Shown one piece after another: positions 25,501 through 37,832 of a DNA stretch of 64,000 bases. Every line of letters starts with the position of its first letter. The stretch's first letter is position 1. The stretch is taken from NCBI GenBank assembly GCA_964247055.1, contig OZ176051.1:8804001-8868000 (forward strand). The letters run 5' to 3'. The stretch comes from Paragordius varius. Its lineage: Eukaryota; Nematomorpha. The notes under the pieces were generated by a model. It saw nothing but the letters and a program-made list of their open reading frames with translations, was not told the DNA's origin and searched no databases. The position numbers and the translations under genes were made by a program.

Positions 25501-28500
25501 CAAAAAAATGTTAAAAAATAAACTTTATATAAAAACTATTTAATGCATAAATTTTCACAAGCTGGCTGTAGAAATACAGGATTTATTCAAAATATCAATT
25601 TTAGTAATATTTAATTTATATTATAAATTGCAATATCTTTGTGTGAATTATCGGGTAGAGTGTTGGACAGCACTGGTATAAAATTACGGTGTTAAGGCCC
25701 AAAATGTTAATGTCTAGGTTAAATTGAATTTTTTAAACTATATATTTTAATTGGCATTAAAAAATTTTGTTAATAAATAATATCTGTATATATATATATA
25801 TACTACGGATACAATTTCCTTAAATTTTAATTTTATCATTCATTATTCATATCCATATAGGTTTGATAAAAATGATATCCAACGCGTGGTTTTGCACCGA
25901 GAAACGAATGGCACGGGCTTAGGTTTTAACATTGTTGGAGGTGAACCCATATTTAACCCTACAAACTCTAAAGGATCTGTATCTGGTACATTTTTTTTCC
26001 AAATTTATTACTACAGTAAAAATTAAAAATATACGGTGAAAAAGTTAAAAAGTTAATTGATTTTGAGATAGACAAGCATATTTTTATTTCATATTATTTT
26101 ATGATACTCGATTTTATATACCACCATAATTATATTAGTTAGATGGAAAAATTATGAATTAATATTTGACGGTTATCCTTATTTAAAAAAATGATAGTCT
26201 CATATTTCTTACATTCCATATATTATCGATTTAGATGTGCTAAATTACTTTAGCGTATGGCGTAAAACAATGTCAGTCCATAAAAGAATAAAATAATGTT
26301 TATATAAAAAACAGGAAGGATATGTGTATATAAAACGATATTGTTTTTAAAAATACGTTTTCTTATTCTTTGATGGACTAACATTATTTTATGCCCTACG
26401 CTATTGTATTCATACAGATACAAATTGTAAATTTAAATTTATAGGTTTTTGGGGTATTTTTATAGCCCATGTTACACCAGGAAGTCCAGCTTATTTAAGC
26501 CAAAAACTTCGAATTGGCGATCTAATACTTGCAGTATATGAATTTTTTATATATCTGATTGTTTTATATTCAGTTATGTCAAAATGTTTATCAATTTAAA
26601 AATTTCTTTTTTTCCTATTTTAACTGTTTTTAATTTCGTGATTAATCTAATAATTTATAAAAAAAATTTATTATTAGACAGAGGATTTTCACTAAAAAAT
26701 TTTAAGGAATTAACTTAAATGCCAAATATGTAAATTGAAATAATTCTATGACACTTTAAATTATTCATAATTGGATGCCTTTTTGTAAAGTTCCTTTAGA
26801 ATTCATGACTTTATTGGATTTTTGATTAAAAATGTGTTCGGACAACATTGTATCATTTTTTTCTCAACACATCTTTGGCAAAAAATCTTTAAATGTTGAA
26901 AATTATTGTTGACAAAATTAAGTTGTTTGTGTCGTTTGACAGATTTATGTATAAACAGTTTTTTTGTTACTTTTTCTTGTTGATAAGATATATTTAAACC
27001 AATCTTAGTTTATTAAAGTGTTTTTATTTATTATATAGGTTGATGAAAACGATTTAACTCAATGTGATCACAAGAGTGCCGTTCAGTATCTTAAGAATGC
27101 TGGGAATATTGTAACACTTTACATTACCCATAAACCGAATGGTATAATATTAAAAAATATATATATAATGATATTAATTATAATTTCCTAAATATGTTTG
27201 TTTGAAGTGATGTTGATTTTTTAACAAATTTATTGTGTTAAGGGGAATGTTTCCATATAGGAATGGCAGACAGTTTTATGTTTAATAATATTCATCACTT
27301 TAATTTAATTAATTTTTGACCCTTAAGTATCATGAAACTAGGCTCGTATTTCCATTTAATATTGTCTTGTGCTCTTTTCTATGTTTTTTGGAATTTTACA
27401 AGTCTGTTTTTTCATATATTATTATAATAACCGCTTAGTTGTTAAAATATGGTTATAAAATTTACGCCATTTTTTGTATTTTTATTATTTTTTCATTTTT
27501 TATATAATAAAAGAGCATATTGGACAAGACCTTTAATAATTCATTTTCAATAATACTTTTTTTTATTCTGCGCCTAAAAACCCATAAAATTCGTGTTTTT
27601 AAATTCTCATCTTTTACAATATTAATTAAATGTATATGCGTTTTTTTCCCAATAATTAATTATCTTATATTCATCATCAATTATTAATATTATATAGTTT
27701 TGAAAAAATTATTATTAAACATTTACAAGATAAGTGTTAAGAATGCAAAAAATTAATTATATATATACATAAATATATAAGGATTAAAAGAAGTTCTTAT
27801 AACACTTGTTTACTACCATTCACACATTTTATGGATTAATCATATCTCATGGGACCAATTTATATTATAATAGCTACATTTTTTCACTAACTGGTGTTAA
27901 AAAATTTTAAAGTATTAATGTAAAAATAATGAGGATTATCATATATTAAATAATATGAAATGCAAAATTTTGCAATATATATGTATATATATATATATAT
28001 ATATATTCAGTAATGCATTGTGTAAACTTTAAGAAAACTAACGGTAAAATATTTAATATAATCTTTGGGGAATTTTATTTTGGCATTGTTTCAAAAAAAT
28101 ATTTGAAAATTGTGGCGTTATTAAATTGTGTAACATAAAATTTTAATTAAACATTTTTTTTGAGCAAATATTTGATTTTCACCTTTATTAATATGTATGA
28201 TAATATATTTTTTTAATATTTGCATATTATAACTTCCTGTTACATATAAAAAAATAAAAATATTTAATTATTGATTTTTATATTATTTTACTTCATTTGT
28301 CTTTGTTTTATGTATTTATTGCCTATTATTAATTTTTATTGTTTTTTTTCTTCGATGTTTTAAAACAAAAAGAAAATAATTTTGTTATTAAGAGAATAGT
28401 TTTATATATAGCACATATCTATATTAATTCGTTTAATTATTTGAAGATATTTATTTTTAATATATGCTCACAAATATAATTACTCATATTTCAACAAAAT

Positions 28501-31500
28501 AATTTTAATGTTTGTCTTTTCCCATATATTTTTATTTCCACATATAATTATTATATAAGCATTGTAAAATCATTACCGCGCCCATTAAATATAAGGTGAT
28601 TCCTGTTGTCACAAATAGGTAATTTTTTTACTGATTCATAATATAATTTTATTGATAAAAATGTTTAAATTTTAAATTTTAGTAATTATAAAGGAGGAAA
28701 ATTTAAATTGTAATACTTTTAATAGTACTAATATATTTATCTTTGGAAAAATTTACTACCCGATTTTCGGATTTATTTTGTTCATAAGAGGTAGATTAGG
28801 TTAAAATAAATTTTTATTTTTGGATATTATTATCTGTATATGCGTAAAAACTTATATATTTTGTTTTTTTATATTAAATTTCTTATTTTTTTATTGAGAT
28901 TCTTGAAACTTTATGCATATATTTTTGACCTTGAAAACATCTCTCTAAGAATGTAAAAAATGGTCAAAAATAATATTTACATTTTAATAAGGCAGTATAG
29001 TAATTTATAAAAGGATCAATGTTTTCAAATCTACCATACATCATATTACTGATGTTATTCTGCTAATTTTTATATATTTAACTTTTATTTGTAAAATATT
29101 TCAATAAAAAACCATGAACTGTAATATATTAACCATTTTTTAATTTTAGTGTTACTTATTTTTAATTCCAGAATATCAAGAATATGAATCCCAAATGAAA
29201 CAACTTGAATGTAATGGCTATTCATCTAGTACCAATAAAACATCATATTTAAACACTTCACCCAAAGATAATATAAATGAAGGACTTCAAAATATTTCCA
29301 TAAACAATTATAATAATGTTACGCAAGATTGTATTCTTTCAAAAGGTAAAATTATTTTTTTATTAGCATTTTATTTTTATTCTTTGCCGATAACAAATGA
29401 TATATTAATATATATTAGGTGATCCTATAATTGAAAAAATGTCCATAACAGAAGCTAAAAATGGTCACATTGCTATTCAAACAACTCCAAGTATAAATAT
29501 TAAAGTTTATGCAAAAATTAAAAAATTTAATTTAATTTTTTACGTTTCTAGTGATATATGGTAATATATAAAAACAATTTCAATTTTATTTTGATTAAAA
29601 TTAGAAATTTTTTTATTATATAAAAAGAAAAATTTTACCATATCGTGTAGCATTAATTGTTAAAAAGTGAAAATTAATTTTTGGATTTTTTTACGGTAAA
29701 TAAGTTCGGCAATATGTTCTTTAAAAAAATTTGCTCTTTTTTATACGCAATATATGATATTATTATAAATATGTTAAAAAAATGTAATAGAATTCTGATA
29801 TTGCTTTGAAAAAAACACATTTTTACATTTGTTACATAATCCAAAAATTTATATGCTAAATATAAATCATTTGTAAATTTTATATAAAACTTATTTATTA
29901 ATTTATCATTGTTTTTTTATAGTTTTGTCACAATCTAACGCAAAGGCTTCAAGTTCTTCCATATCAACAACAATGTCAAATGAAACTATATCCCACAATA
30001 CCAATTCTCTCAATAAAAATGATAAATGTCATCAAAATAGTATTATGAGTGGTAGCTTACGTATTGCACCACAAAAAAGATCTCTTTATGTTAAGTTAGT
30101 ACTTTTTTAGTTTTATACATTTTTAAAATATCTTTATACAAAAATTTTAAACATGATAAATAGTTTATATATTACTAATTTTTTTTTCTACCTTAATTCA
30201 AAGCTGAGGTTTAACTTATTTAGTTTATTTTAAGGATATATAACATTTACATTATTATCCAGTATTGACATGTGGCTCTACACTATGGTAAAACTTTTTT
30301 GATCTAGCATTTTTTAAATATATAATTATTATTAATAAAAGACGATTTCATACAATTCATATTTTTTCAATTAATTTAGATTAAAAATTAACATTACAGT
30401 ATGCATTTAAATGGTAGCTTATTTACACTACAGTAGAGCGATTTCTATATAGGAGTGTATGGAAAAAAGAAGGGAAATAATTGTTTATTCAACATTTTGT
30501 TGATTTATCCATACACTAGTGTATTACGAATTGGCTTATTAAAGTGTGAAATAAGCAACATCAAAAGGAATACTGTATGTTGCGGAATTTTTATACATTT
30601 ATGCAAAACACTGTGTCAATTTTAAAATTCCCATATCTATTTATATTTATTTTTATTTCCTTATCTTTCTTTATACGTAAATAAATATTTTTTTAATAAA
30701 AACGGATATTTCCTTTATATAATTGCTTAAATTTTCAGGATGGTAGCCTAAAAGCAAAACTTATTTATAAACTCTACACCCGTATACAAAAATTTTTTAG
30801 CCTGTGCGAAAATACGAAATAGTATTATTAAAATATTAATTTAAGCAATTTTAAATCGGAATCACATACGAAATTTCTAAATTATATAATTAAATTTTAT
30901 TTTTAGCATAGCCAAAAAATAATACATTTTCTCCAAATACTTATTTTGAATATTATTTTTTCCAATCTACCATTCTTTTGTATATGAAAAACTATTTTTT
31001 TATAACACGCAACTTAATAGTTCAGACCTAACCTTTTTAAACTTGTTATATTTTTTTATCATATATTCTTCAAGCTTTTCTCCAATTATTTGTTTTTAAC
31101 CCACTTTAATTTTATTATCAAAATATTTTATTTTATAACTCAATTTTTAACTTTATTTTATACATAGTCAAAATATAACTCATTTATTCCAGTAATTTCG
31201 TTTTTGAACCCGTTTATAAAGCTTTTTAATCCATTTTTTTGGTTCCTTTTTAAAGCGTTAATTCTGACACTTTACATGGTAGATCAGATGGTATCCCTTT
31301 TTAAAACTTATTTTATCAAATTATTTTGCGCCTTATTCGTAAATTTTTAACATTTCATTTTTTTTCAAATATTTATCTAATTTAGAGCACTATTTGATTA
31401 TGATGCTGAACGTGATAGATCAGACCTACCGGGTCCTGGGCTTACTTTTTTTGCTGGTAATTTAATCCACGTTTCAAATGCCAGCGATGAACATTGGTGG

Positions 31501-34500
31501 AGAGCACGTCGACTGTTAGCTGGTCTCGATTATTTTCCTTACGATACGCTACATGCCTTTAATAAACCCGTTTTTAATGCATCCGCTACTGAGTAAGTTT
31601 TAGAGATTTATAGTTTTAATGCGTTTTCGTAGGATTTTGGAATATTTAAAACGAAATACATGCTTTTATCAAACCCATTTTTTATGCCTTTGAGTAAGTA
31701 TTTTGTGTGTTTTTAGGATTTTGACAAACTTTTTAATTAAAACATTTTTTAAATCAAAATTTTAACGAACGATACGCTATACATGCCTTAAATAATTCTG
31801 TTTTTGAATGCCTCCACTTCTGAGTAAGTTTTTATTTTTTTAAAAAATTTTTATAGAGGGTTTGTAATAAATTAGTTATACAAAATAAATTAAAACTTCA
31901 TTGGAAGTCAAAAATAATTTCATAAAGTCACCTTTACATTAACCTGTTTCTTTCTAACCTAAATGAGGTTTTTGCAATGTTAAACGATGTTGATCTGTCC
32001 TCTTTAAAAGGAAAATTTGTCCTTTAATTTTCATGGTTTTGTTAATTTAATATTACTGTATTGTCAGAAATTATATGAATGATGAAATTGATAATCGGAT
32101 GCATGGTACCCTAACCACTCCTTCCACCATTGGTTTGATACCAAGTTTAAACAGGTATTTTGCTAATAATTATATAGTAGAATATATTTCCATATTAAAA
32201 AAAAGAAATAAATTAAAACGTTTTAAAAAATATTAATATTGTATATTTTTAAATTTCAAATTATTTATCTTAATTTTCATTGTGATAAAATAAATAATAT
32301 TAAATATTATTTACACTTATTATATAGCATTATGTCTTTTTCGATTCAGGTATATACAATCGTCAAAAAAATTTTTTTACAAAAATATAATTTTATGACG
32401 TTAGTCGACGTGAATGCCCCCACTTTACCTCACCATTTGCATCATTTATTTAACCTATTAATTTAATATAATATCATATACTATATAACAATATTCCTTA
32501 AAACTAAACGACTTTAATATAAATATATTTTGGTCATTGGGTTTTTTAACCTTTTTACACATCTAATCTTGAAATTATATAAGCTTTGTTGATGTTTTGA
32601 ATAAATCATTCCTGTTATAACCAGTAGCTAACTTATTATTTTTCTAAATAATAGTTAATGTGTTTATATTTAAGTTCGCCAAATCAATATATATATATAT
32701 ATATATATCTAAATTTTAAATGGTTATTTTTTTTATTTTAAGGGTAAGACGGAAAGAAAAATATCGGAACAAAAGCGTTAAATTTAAAGGGCAAAGTCCG
32801 CCCAAACGTATTACATCACATTCTACTCAGGGTATAAATAACATTCATGAATTGCTTGATAATTCGTACGAGGATAATCGTTTCCAAAACGCTAATAAGG
32901 TAAAAATACTTATTTATTACCATTTTATTTGGGCTACCGCGTAACCTTTTAAAATAGCCCGATGAATAATTTTATTTATTTTTTCTTAATAGAATCTGTA
33001 GGAATATATTAAAATCGGAGATATACGAAAATAGTAAAGAAATGCCATTTTTATTTAAGACTACTAAATTATTTATTCTAAATTCTCTCTACTACCTATA
33101 TGATTGCGGTTGCTAAATATAAAATAAGGGTGTTACCTGTTTACTTGTCAACTCCTTTCGACAGCCCTAATATAGTTTATATAAAAGATTAGAAATGGTT
33201 GTATGTTTTTTTTTAATAAATGACATTATACTTTTTCCCCTATATATTTCTAGTTTATATCCTATCATTAGTTTCTTATCCGTTTTTTTCGATATCATAG
33301 CATGATAATAACGAAACAAATTCGTATACAACCAAAAAATCCCAAAATACTATTCATGATAACAGTGATAAAAGGGAATCCGATACTAATACACCAATCG
33401 TCAATGGGCACAAAAGTGGGAAATATATCAAGAAAAAAATTAGTTTAAATGCCATATCAGCTTCAACGCATCATTTAAATAGCTTATTATTTGGTGGAGG
33501 TGGTAGAACAAGTGTAGACACACATGGTAAAAAGAAATTTTCATTCACCAAAAATCGAGATTACATCCTTAACAATGATACTGATGTTAATGATACAAGC
33601 CTGCGAAACGAATACATAAACGGATGTGAAATGGTTGATGGACCTGAAAGTATACTTAAACAATTTATATAGTCCTCATCATATGGCTTAATAACCGACC
33701 CTTTTTTAAACAAAATAAAATTGATTTTTTTCAGTTTCAGTTTTTTTCGATATATATAATATATATACATATATATATATATATATTAGGGCATTATGTC
33801 GGCTTCAATATTTTCACCAACTTTTTATTAACTTTAAACGAAAGTATGTTAAAAAAGTGCATAATGATCAACTATTTAAAAGTTTTACAAGCTATTTATT
33901 TTATAGCTTCTTTAGAGAGGGATCAATATATGAAATTTACGGTTTATGTAATGATAAACAATTACAATTCTTTTTGGGAATATAAGTGTTTATATAATAT
34001 ATATATATATATAAAGAAAGTCAATACTGTTTTTGTTTCTGAGCTTAAGTCAATTGTTTGTCGAATGGTTTTAAAATATTAACAGTATTTTTTATATTTA
34101 TTAAAGTAATAAACATTATCAAATGAATAAAATTTCTTTTATTGACTTAAGTTTTTTGGAACCGTAGTCGAGATTAGAAATTATTTTTAAACCGTTTTTA
34201 AATAATGTTTGATGAATTTGCTAATCGCTGGATAAAAATATTTTTTATATCTTAATATAGAACAAGCCTCAAACACCGTTAGTGATAGTGAACAAAGTTT
34301 AAACAGTAACAATTAAACATTCATATTTATATATATAATTAATTATTATATTTATAAAAAATGTTAATTAAATAGAATTAACTGACTCTCTACCTTGTTC
34401 ACAAAACGGTGGATATTTTGGGAAAGCATCGCTTAATGATATAAGTAGTCTTGGGACAAACAATAGTTTTACTATGCCTTACCAACCTGTACATCTTGTG

Positions 34501-37327
34501 CCTAGTAATTAACACGATATTCATAAAAATTTTGGTCGAATTTTTTTCATATACAAACAATAACGTAAAAAATTTCGATAAATGAGTTAATTGTTTTCTA
34601 TAACGGAATATAACGTTAACATTTGTTAGAAAAAACGATTATATATTCCGTTAATAACCATATTACAATGCGCATTGATTTATTTAACAAAAAGATTCCT
34701 GCTTATTTATTTATATTTCGAAAAAATTCTTAAGCTGATTATAAACTATGATAACCAATGTTTTAGTTCAAATTTAAGTTTTCTTGAAATGACTAATATA
34801 TTTATAAATAAAACCATATTTTTTAACTCTTTTTTAATATACCCATAGATTTGGGTTGCATAATAAGTAATAAAATAGTATATTGAGACAGTCAATTATA
34901 TATTTCAAAATTGCAATTACTGTGGTTACAATAATCACTGGATAATTATTATTTTACGTTTTTTCTTTTTTAATTTTTACTCAATCATACATTATTAACT
35001 AATTTATTTTGTTTAACGTGATTTAGTTGATTACAAACGTCCAATCATTATTTTGGGTCCTTTCAAAGATCGCATCTCCGATCAGTTAATTCAAGATTTC
35101 CCTGAAACATTTAGCAATTGTGTCCCACGTAAGATATTAAACCTTCAAGGCGTTAATATATAAAGTTAAATTTGTTTTTAAGTAAATACCTGTAATTTTA
35201 TGAATTTATAACAGTAAAATCTAATTTGTATGCCCAATGAGAGAGTATGGGGGTTTGAGTATCTTGAACTTTTAAAAAACTCATCAAAATTTTAAGGCTT
35301 ATACCAAAAAAATTTGTTTTTTACATTTTGTCCTTTTAAATTATTAAAAATATAATTTATGAAGACACAACTCGTGCCCCTAGACCAGGTGAGGTCGATG
35401 GCCAAGATTACCATTTCGTAGCGGGTGGGATAACTCACATGGAATGTTTGATTAAACAAGGCCTTTTCATAGAAGCCGGTCAGTTCAATGGAAATTTGTA
35501 TGGAACATCGCTGGAGGCAGTGAGAGATGTTGCATTTATACAGGTTACTTTTTTTTAAACGTTATTATATTTTAATTTATAATTTAATGATTTATTGTGT
35601 TTAAAGATTTGTACATGGGCAAATGTAGAACAATTGATTTTGTTTTTTAAATGTTTCGATACCATCATTAAATTAGTAAAAATTTAAGAAGTTGCAAAAT
35701 TAAACTATTCAAAAGTTTGTTTATGCCATTTATATTTTAGCTATCATTCCGTAAAGAAATAATTATAATGGCAAACGTTTGGTCATACTAATCAAATATT
35801 TAACCATTATTTATTACTCTTGCACAAATTATTTTGAACCAATAGATTAGATTTACATCTTACTATTTAATTTATAAAATCAATTTTTGTAATTAACAAC
35901 GGCTTTAAACTAAATAATCTTGTGACTTGTAGTTTTAAGTTAAGATCATTAAAATCGACACAAAGGGACTACTTTTTTACATTTTATTTTACATGAATCG
36001 ATAATAAAAAAAATTAACACAATTATAATTAGGTAAAAAGGCGTAAATTTTTAATTAAAAAATAATAATTTTTTTTATATACAATTTACTTCAAATTCAC
36101 CCTTAAACAATTCAAATCTTGAACAATTCAAATATCATTCAACAATAATTCACCCTTAAACAATTCAAATTCACCCTAAAATAAATTAGGTGTTTTTTAA
36201 GATTAAAATTATATAATTTTAAAAAAATGAAATTTTGTTTGCCATTAAATTATACTGAAAAAATAATAAACTAAGCCATAAATATATATTTCATATTAAA
36301 ATGAGTTATAATAGCCTCGGAAAACACTTTATTAATTTTAAGGGTGAATTTGAATTGTTCGAGGGTGAAGTTGAATTTGGGTGAAGTTGAATCGTAAATG
36401 GTATATAACTTATTTTGAATTGGATAAATAGGAAAAACATTGTTTATTGGATGTGAGTGGGAACGCTATTCGACGCCTAGTAGCCAACGATATTTTTCCA
36501 ATCGTGATTGGTATAAGGCCCCTATCCCACGAATCTTTAATGTATGTAACTTACTTTTTTTACGTCTAAATTTTTAAAATTGAAAGGGATATAGTAGGGT
36601 TTAAATAGGTCTTTCCAGAAAAAATTGCATTATATGTATGATGGATTCTCACCACAGATCAAAAATTTATTATTTGAAAGCGTGAAGAAAAAATTTTACA
36701 TTTCATTATCGAAAAAAACCATAAAACTTTGCAAACATTATGTATTATTTTCAAATTATACCGCACTAACTAAAATTAGTTTTAATAAAAAACTTAGACA
36801 AGTAACTAATTAAATATTATGCAGGGAACTCGATCAAGAAATGGATGAAATGGAAGCCCAGCATACGTTGGAAAAGGCCGAAAAATGTCTCATCGAATTC
36901 GAACAATATTTTAACTGTAATATTTTATTTAATTATTGTAACTTTATTGTTTTTTGAGAAGAAAATGCGTATTTGGGATTTTGATTATATGTTAAAAAAC
37001 TGTTATGATGCATAAACTACGGCCCACATATAATGTGATATTAACATGATGATATTAAAAATAAATAAAAAAAATTGTATAAATATCGATAAAAAATTAT
37101 TGTTTTCGACTATTAAATATCATCCATATACTCTTGGGCCGTGAATTTTTTTCCGTAACTAAATTAATGGCTAAAAATTGTAAAAACATATAATTTTTTT
37201 ATACTTCGAAACTTTTTTAGGTGTTATACCAGCAGATACCCATGCTCAAATGTACAGAGATGTATGTGAATGTATTAGCAAAAATAGTGAACTTAAGATT
37301 TGGCAAGAATCCAGGGAACCATTATAA
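14164..37327 (+). CDS. dlg: Discs large MAGUK scaffold (L27-PDZ1-PDZ2-PDZ3-SH3-HOOK-GK)
   Basis: Membrane-associated guanylate kinase that organises junction, synapse and polarity complexes beneath the plasma membrane. Exons, all phase-consistent with GT/AG borders: 14164(or 14170)-14289, 14352-14860(or 14920), 16490-17893, 19671-19988, 20303-20538, 21221-21323, 21623-21689, 21827-21963, 22702-23051, 23197-23283 (cassette?), 23899-24041, 24377-24458, 25861-25985, 26445-26533, 27039-27141, 29172-29345, 29419-29490, 29923-30094, 31386-31592, 32068-32154, 32743-32899, 33301-33649, 34261-34305, 34376-34504, 35027-35128, 35365-35543, 36432-36541, 36825-36916, 37221-37327. The total is about 1950 codons against about 900 in typical DLGs. 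The excess lies in Asn/Ser-rich linkers, mainly between L27 and PDZ1. No start codon is in these exons, so at least one 5' exon is missing. Minor borders (ends of exons 2, 3 and 11) have alternatives. Confidence 0.93.
14471..19955 (+). CDS. dlg: dlg L27-PDZ1 linker, Asn/Ser-rich
   Basis: About 700 codons in the rest of exon 14352-14860, exon 16490-17893 (468 codons, one open frame) and the first part of 19671-19988. The sequence is rich in Asn, Ser, Lys and His with no recognisable domain. Vertebrate and fly DLGs have roughly 100-150 residues here. The long open frame without stops in A+T-rich DNA and matching splice phases support translation. The exon-3 donor at 17893 (ACA|GTAATA) is chosen by phase, and other donors are possible. 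Confidence 0.8.
15026..16489. other. dlg intron, no other gene seen
   Basis: A+T-rich, with an (AT)n run at about 15906-15932. No coding signal was found. Confidence 0.5.
17894..19670. other. dlg intron with dispersed repeat and (AT)n run
   Basis: About 18970-19180 contains a block (…gattgtattaccaatttgca…) that recurs at about 24120-24310 and, more distantly, at 39340-39490. An (AT)n run lies at 19457-19502. No coding sequence was seen. Confidence 0.45.
19956..21689 (+). CDS. dlg: dlg PDZ1
   Basis: [10 protein letters not shown] | [17 protein letters not shown], a long loop, then [21 protein letters not shown] | [19 protein letters not shown] and AVETLKKAG, ending in LVKR. The carboxylate-binding motif is LGFSI. 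Between the second and third strands there is an insert of about 40 residues (Ser/Asn-rich, around 20355-20480) where other DLGs have about 8. Exons 19671-19988, 20303-20538, 21221-21323 and 21623-21689. Confidence 0.92.
21650..22815 (+). CDS. dlg: dlg PDZ2
   Basis: [49 protein letters not shown] | [24 protein letters not shown]. Close to canonical DLG PDZ2, with motif LGFSI. Only about 20 residues separate it from PDZ1, so the PDZ1-2 tandem spacing is kept. It spans exons 21623-21689, 21827-21963 and 22702-23051, and the last also encodes the start of an Asn-rich linker. Confidence 0.93.
22816..24458 (+). CDS. dlg: dlg PDZ2-PDZ3 linker with possible alternative exon
   Basis: Low-complexity linker in exons 22702-23051, 23197-23283, 23899-24041 and 24377-24458. 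Exon 23197-23283 is 87 bp, phase 2 on both sides, so it can be skipped without changing frame. If its donor (cataa|gttaaa) is not used, the frame stops at 23297-23299, inside an AATAAA (23295-23300). Confidence 0.7.
23295..23300 (+). terminator. Candidate intronic polyadenylation signal AATAAA
   Basis: AATAAA overlaps the TAA stop reached by reading through exon 23197-23283. If used, it would end a dlg product after PDZ1-PDZ2. AATAAA is common in A+T-rich DNA, so this rests on position alone. Confidence 0.35.
23366..23494. mobile_element. Short inverted-repeat MITE in dlg intron
   Basis: GGATACAGAAA...CGATATGTGAAACCC pairs with GGGTTTTCACATATCG...TATATCC over about 125 bp. A partial copy lies at about 25186-25225 (gatatgttaaacccttcg). 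It sits about 65 bp after the candidate intronic polyadenylation signal. Confidence 0.5.
25382..25674. mobile_element. hAT-like MITE in dlg intron, with 21-G run
   Basis: The left end CGGGAGTGCCAAATAATGGC and right end GTTGGACAGCACTG resemble the hAT termini at 5812 and 8523. Flanks 'actaaaat' and 'tataaaat' may be an 8-bp duplication with two mismatches. A run of 21 G lies inside at 25453-25473. Confidence 0.5.
25861..27141 (+). CDS. dlg: dlg PDZ3
   Basis: Exons 25861-25985, 26445-26533 and 27039-27141: [46 protein letters not shown] | [21 protein letters not shown]. The VVLHR...GLGFNIVGG signature is diagnostic for DLG PDZ3. The loop after GGE is about 12 residues longer than usual. Confidence 0.95.
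27142..29171. other. dlg intron, about 2 kb, no gene
   Basis: The longest intron after PDZ3. A+T-rich with a TATA-type simple repeat at about 27977-28007. I see nothing else in it. Confidence 0.5.
29172..30060 (+). CDS. dlg: dlg PDZ3-SH3 linker
   Basis: Exons 29172-29345, 29419-29490 and 29923-30094. It starts [14 protein letters not shown], matching the EEYSRFEAKIHDLRE helix after PDZ3 in DLGs. It continues in Asn/Ser-rich sequence and ends [15 protein letters not shown], the classical entry to SH3. Confidence 0.88.
30061..32800 (+). CDS. dlg: dlg SH3 domain
   Basis: KRSLYVK|ALFDYD...[30 protein letters not shown], then after an insert of about 45 residues [24 protein letters not shown] and IP are the SH3 hallmarks. 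Exons 29923-30094, 31386-31592, 32068-32154 and 32743-32899. The insert lies between the WWRAR strand and the GLIPS strand, where DLGs usually have about 12 residues. Confidence 0.93.
30395..30577. mobile_element. Mariner-like MITE in dlg intron
   Basis: TACAGTATGCATTTAAATGG at the left and, inverted, TACAGTATTCCTTTTGATG at the right, with TA at the ends. 183 bp, same family as 5753-8641. Non-coding and intact-looking. Confidence 0.7.
31655..31830 (+). pseudogene. Two decayed tandem copies of the SH3 exon 3' end
   Basis: The exon end at 31540-31600 (gatacgctacatgcc... gagtaagttt) is repeated in degraded form at 31655-31710 and more clearly at 31768-31830 (gatacgctatacatgcc... gagtaagttt). 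Both relics keep the GAGTAAGT splice donor. They lack an acceptor and are probably not used. Confidence 0.65.
32743..34504 (+). CDS. dlg: dlg HOOK (band 4.1-binding) region
   Basis: Exons 32743-32899 ([13 protein letters not shown]), 33301-33649 (KKKFSFTKN), 34261-34305 (SDSEQS) and 34376-34504 ([11 protein letters not shown]). The basic RRVEKKER-like start, the KKNLFSRKF-like basic patch and the QSEQETSDAD-like tract appear in the DLG order, spread over more exons and with low-complexity filler. Confidence 0.85.
35027..37327 (+). CDS. dlg: dlg guanylate kinase-like (GK) domain
   Basis: Exons 35027-35128, 35365-35543, 36432-36541, 36825-36916 and 37221-37327. [67 protein letters not shown], ending IWQESREPL. 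As in other MAGUKs the P-loop is GPFKDR rather than GxxGxGK, so it binds phosphopeptides rather than acting as a kinase. It is followed by AATAAA at 37326-37331, which overlaps the stop. Confidence 0.95.
36075..36411. mobile_element. Foldback MITE with minisatellite arms in dlg GK intron
   Basis: The left arm carries repeats of 'caattcaaattcaccct' (36090-36185). The right arm carries the reverse (aagggtgaatttgaattg, 36340-36405). Outer ends ATACAATTTACTTCAA and, inverted, ATACCATTTACGATTCAA pair. The transcript could form a strong hairpin 20 bp before the acceptor of exon 36432. Confidence 0.6.
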
Positions 37328-37832
37328 TAAAGATATTTTTTGTCTACAAACCAAATTTTAAAACATTGTCAACAAATTCGATCCTTATTTGCATATGATT
37401 GATATTTTTAACAACTGATAATTTTTGTTATACCCCGATATAGATATTATATTTTACATACCATTTTTTATTGTGTATAAAATATGTATTTTTAATTATT
37501 TAAATTATAACATTTTTTAGTTTTTATAAAAAAAAACATTGTATCCAATATTTTTATTGTAGATAGCAACCATACCATCTATTACATATATTGTAAAATA
37601 AATTAATTATAAATTTATTTGTTTAATAATTGTATTAAAGATCGCTATTTTAAATGCATAGTGAAATATAAAAAATTAAATATTGTGAGGAAGACGAATT
37701 AATATTTTACTAGATGCATAGAGATTGCACAAAGAATATCAAAACAATAAAAATATTTTGTTTAAAAGCAAAGTTGATAATTAAAAATAGTATAATTTGA
37801 AGACAATGTAAAAATATTTTAAAAAAAACATA
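37328..37832. other. Convergent intergenic region between dlg and CRTAP
   Basis: About 505 bp between two facing stop codons. It holds AATAAA at 37326-37331 and another at about 37596 on the plus strand for dlg. No gene is seen. Confidence 0.5.

Noticed and set aside
33561-33770. Minus-strand frame opposite a dlg exon
   Set aside because: It is a shadow of the HOOK-region exon on the other strand.
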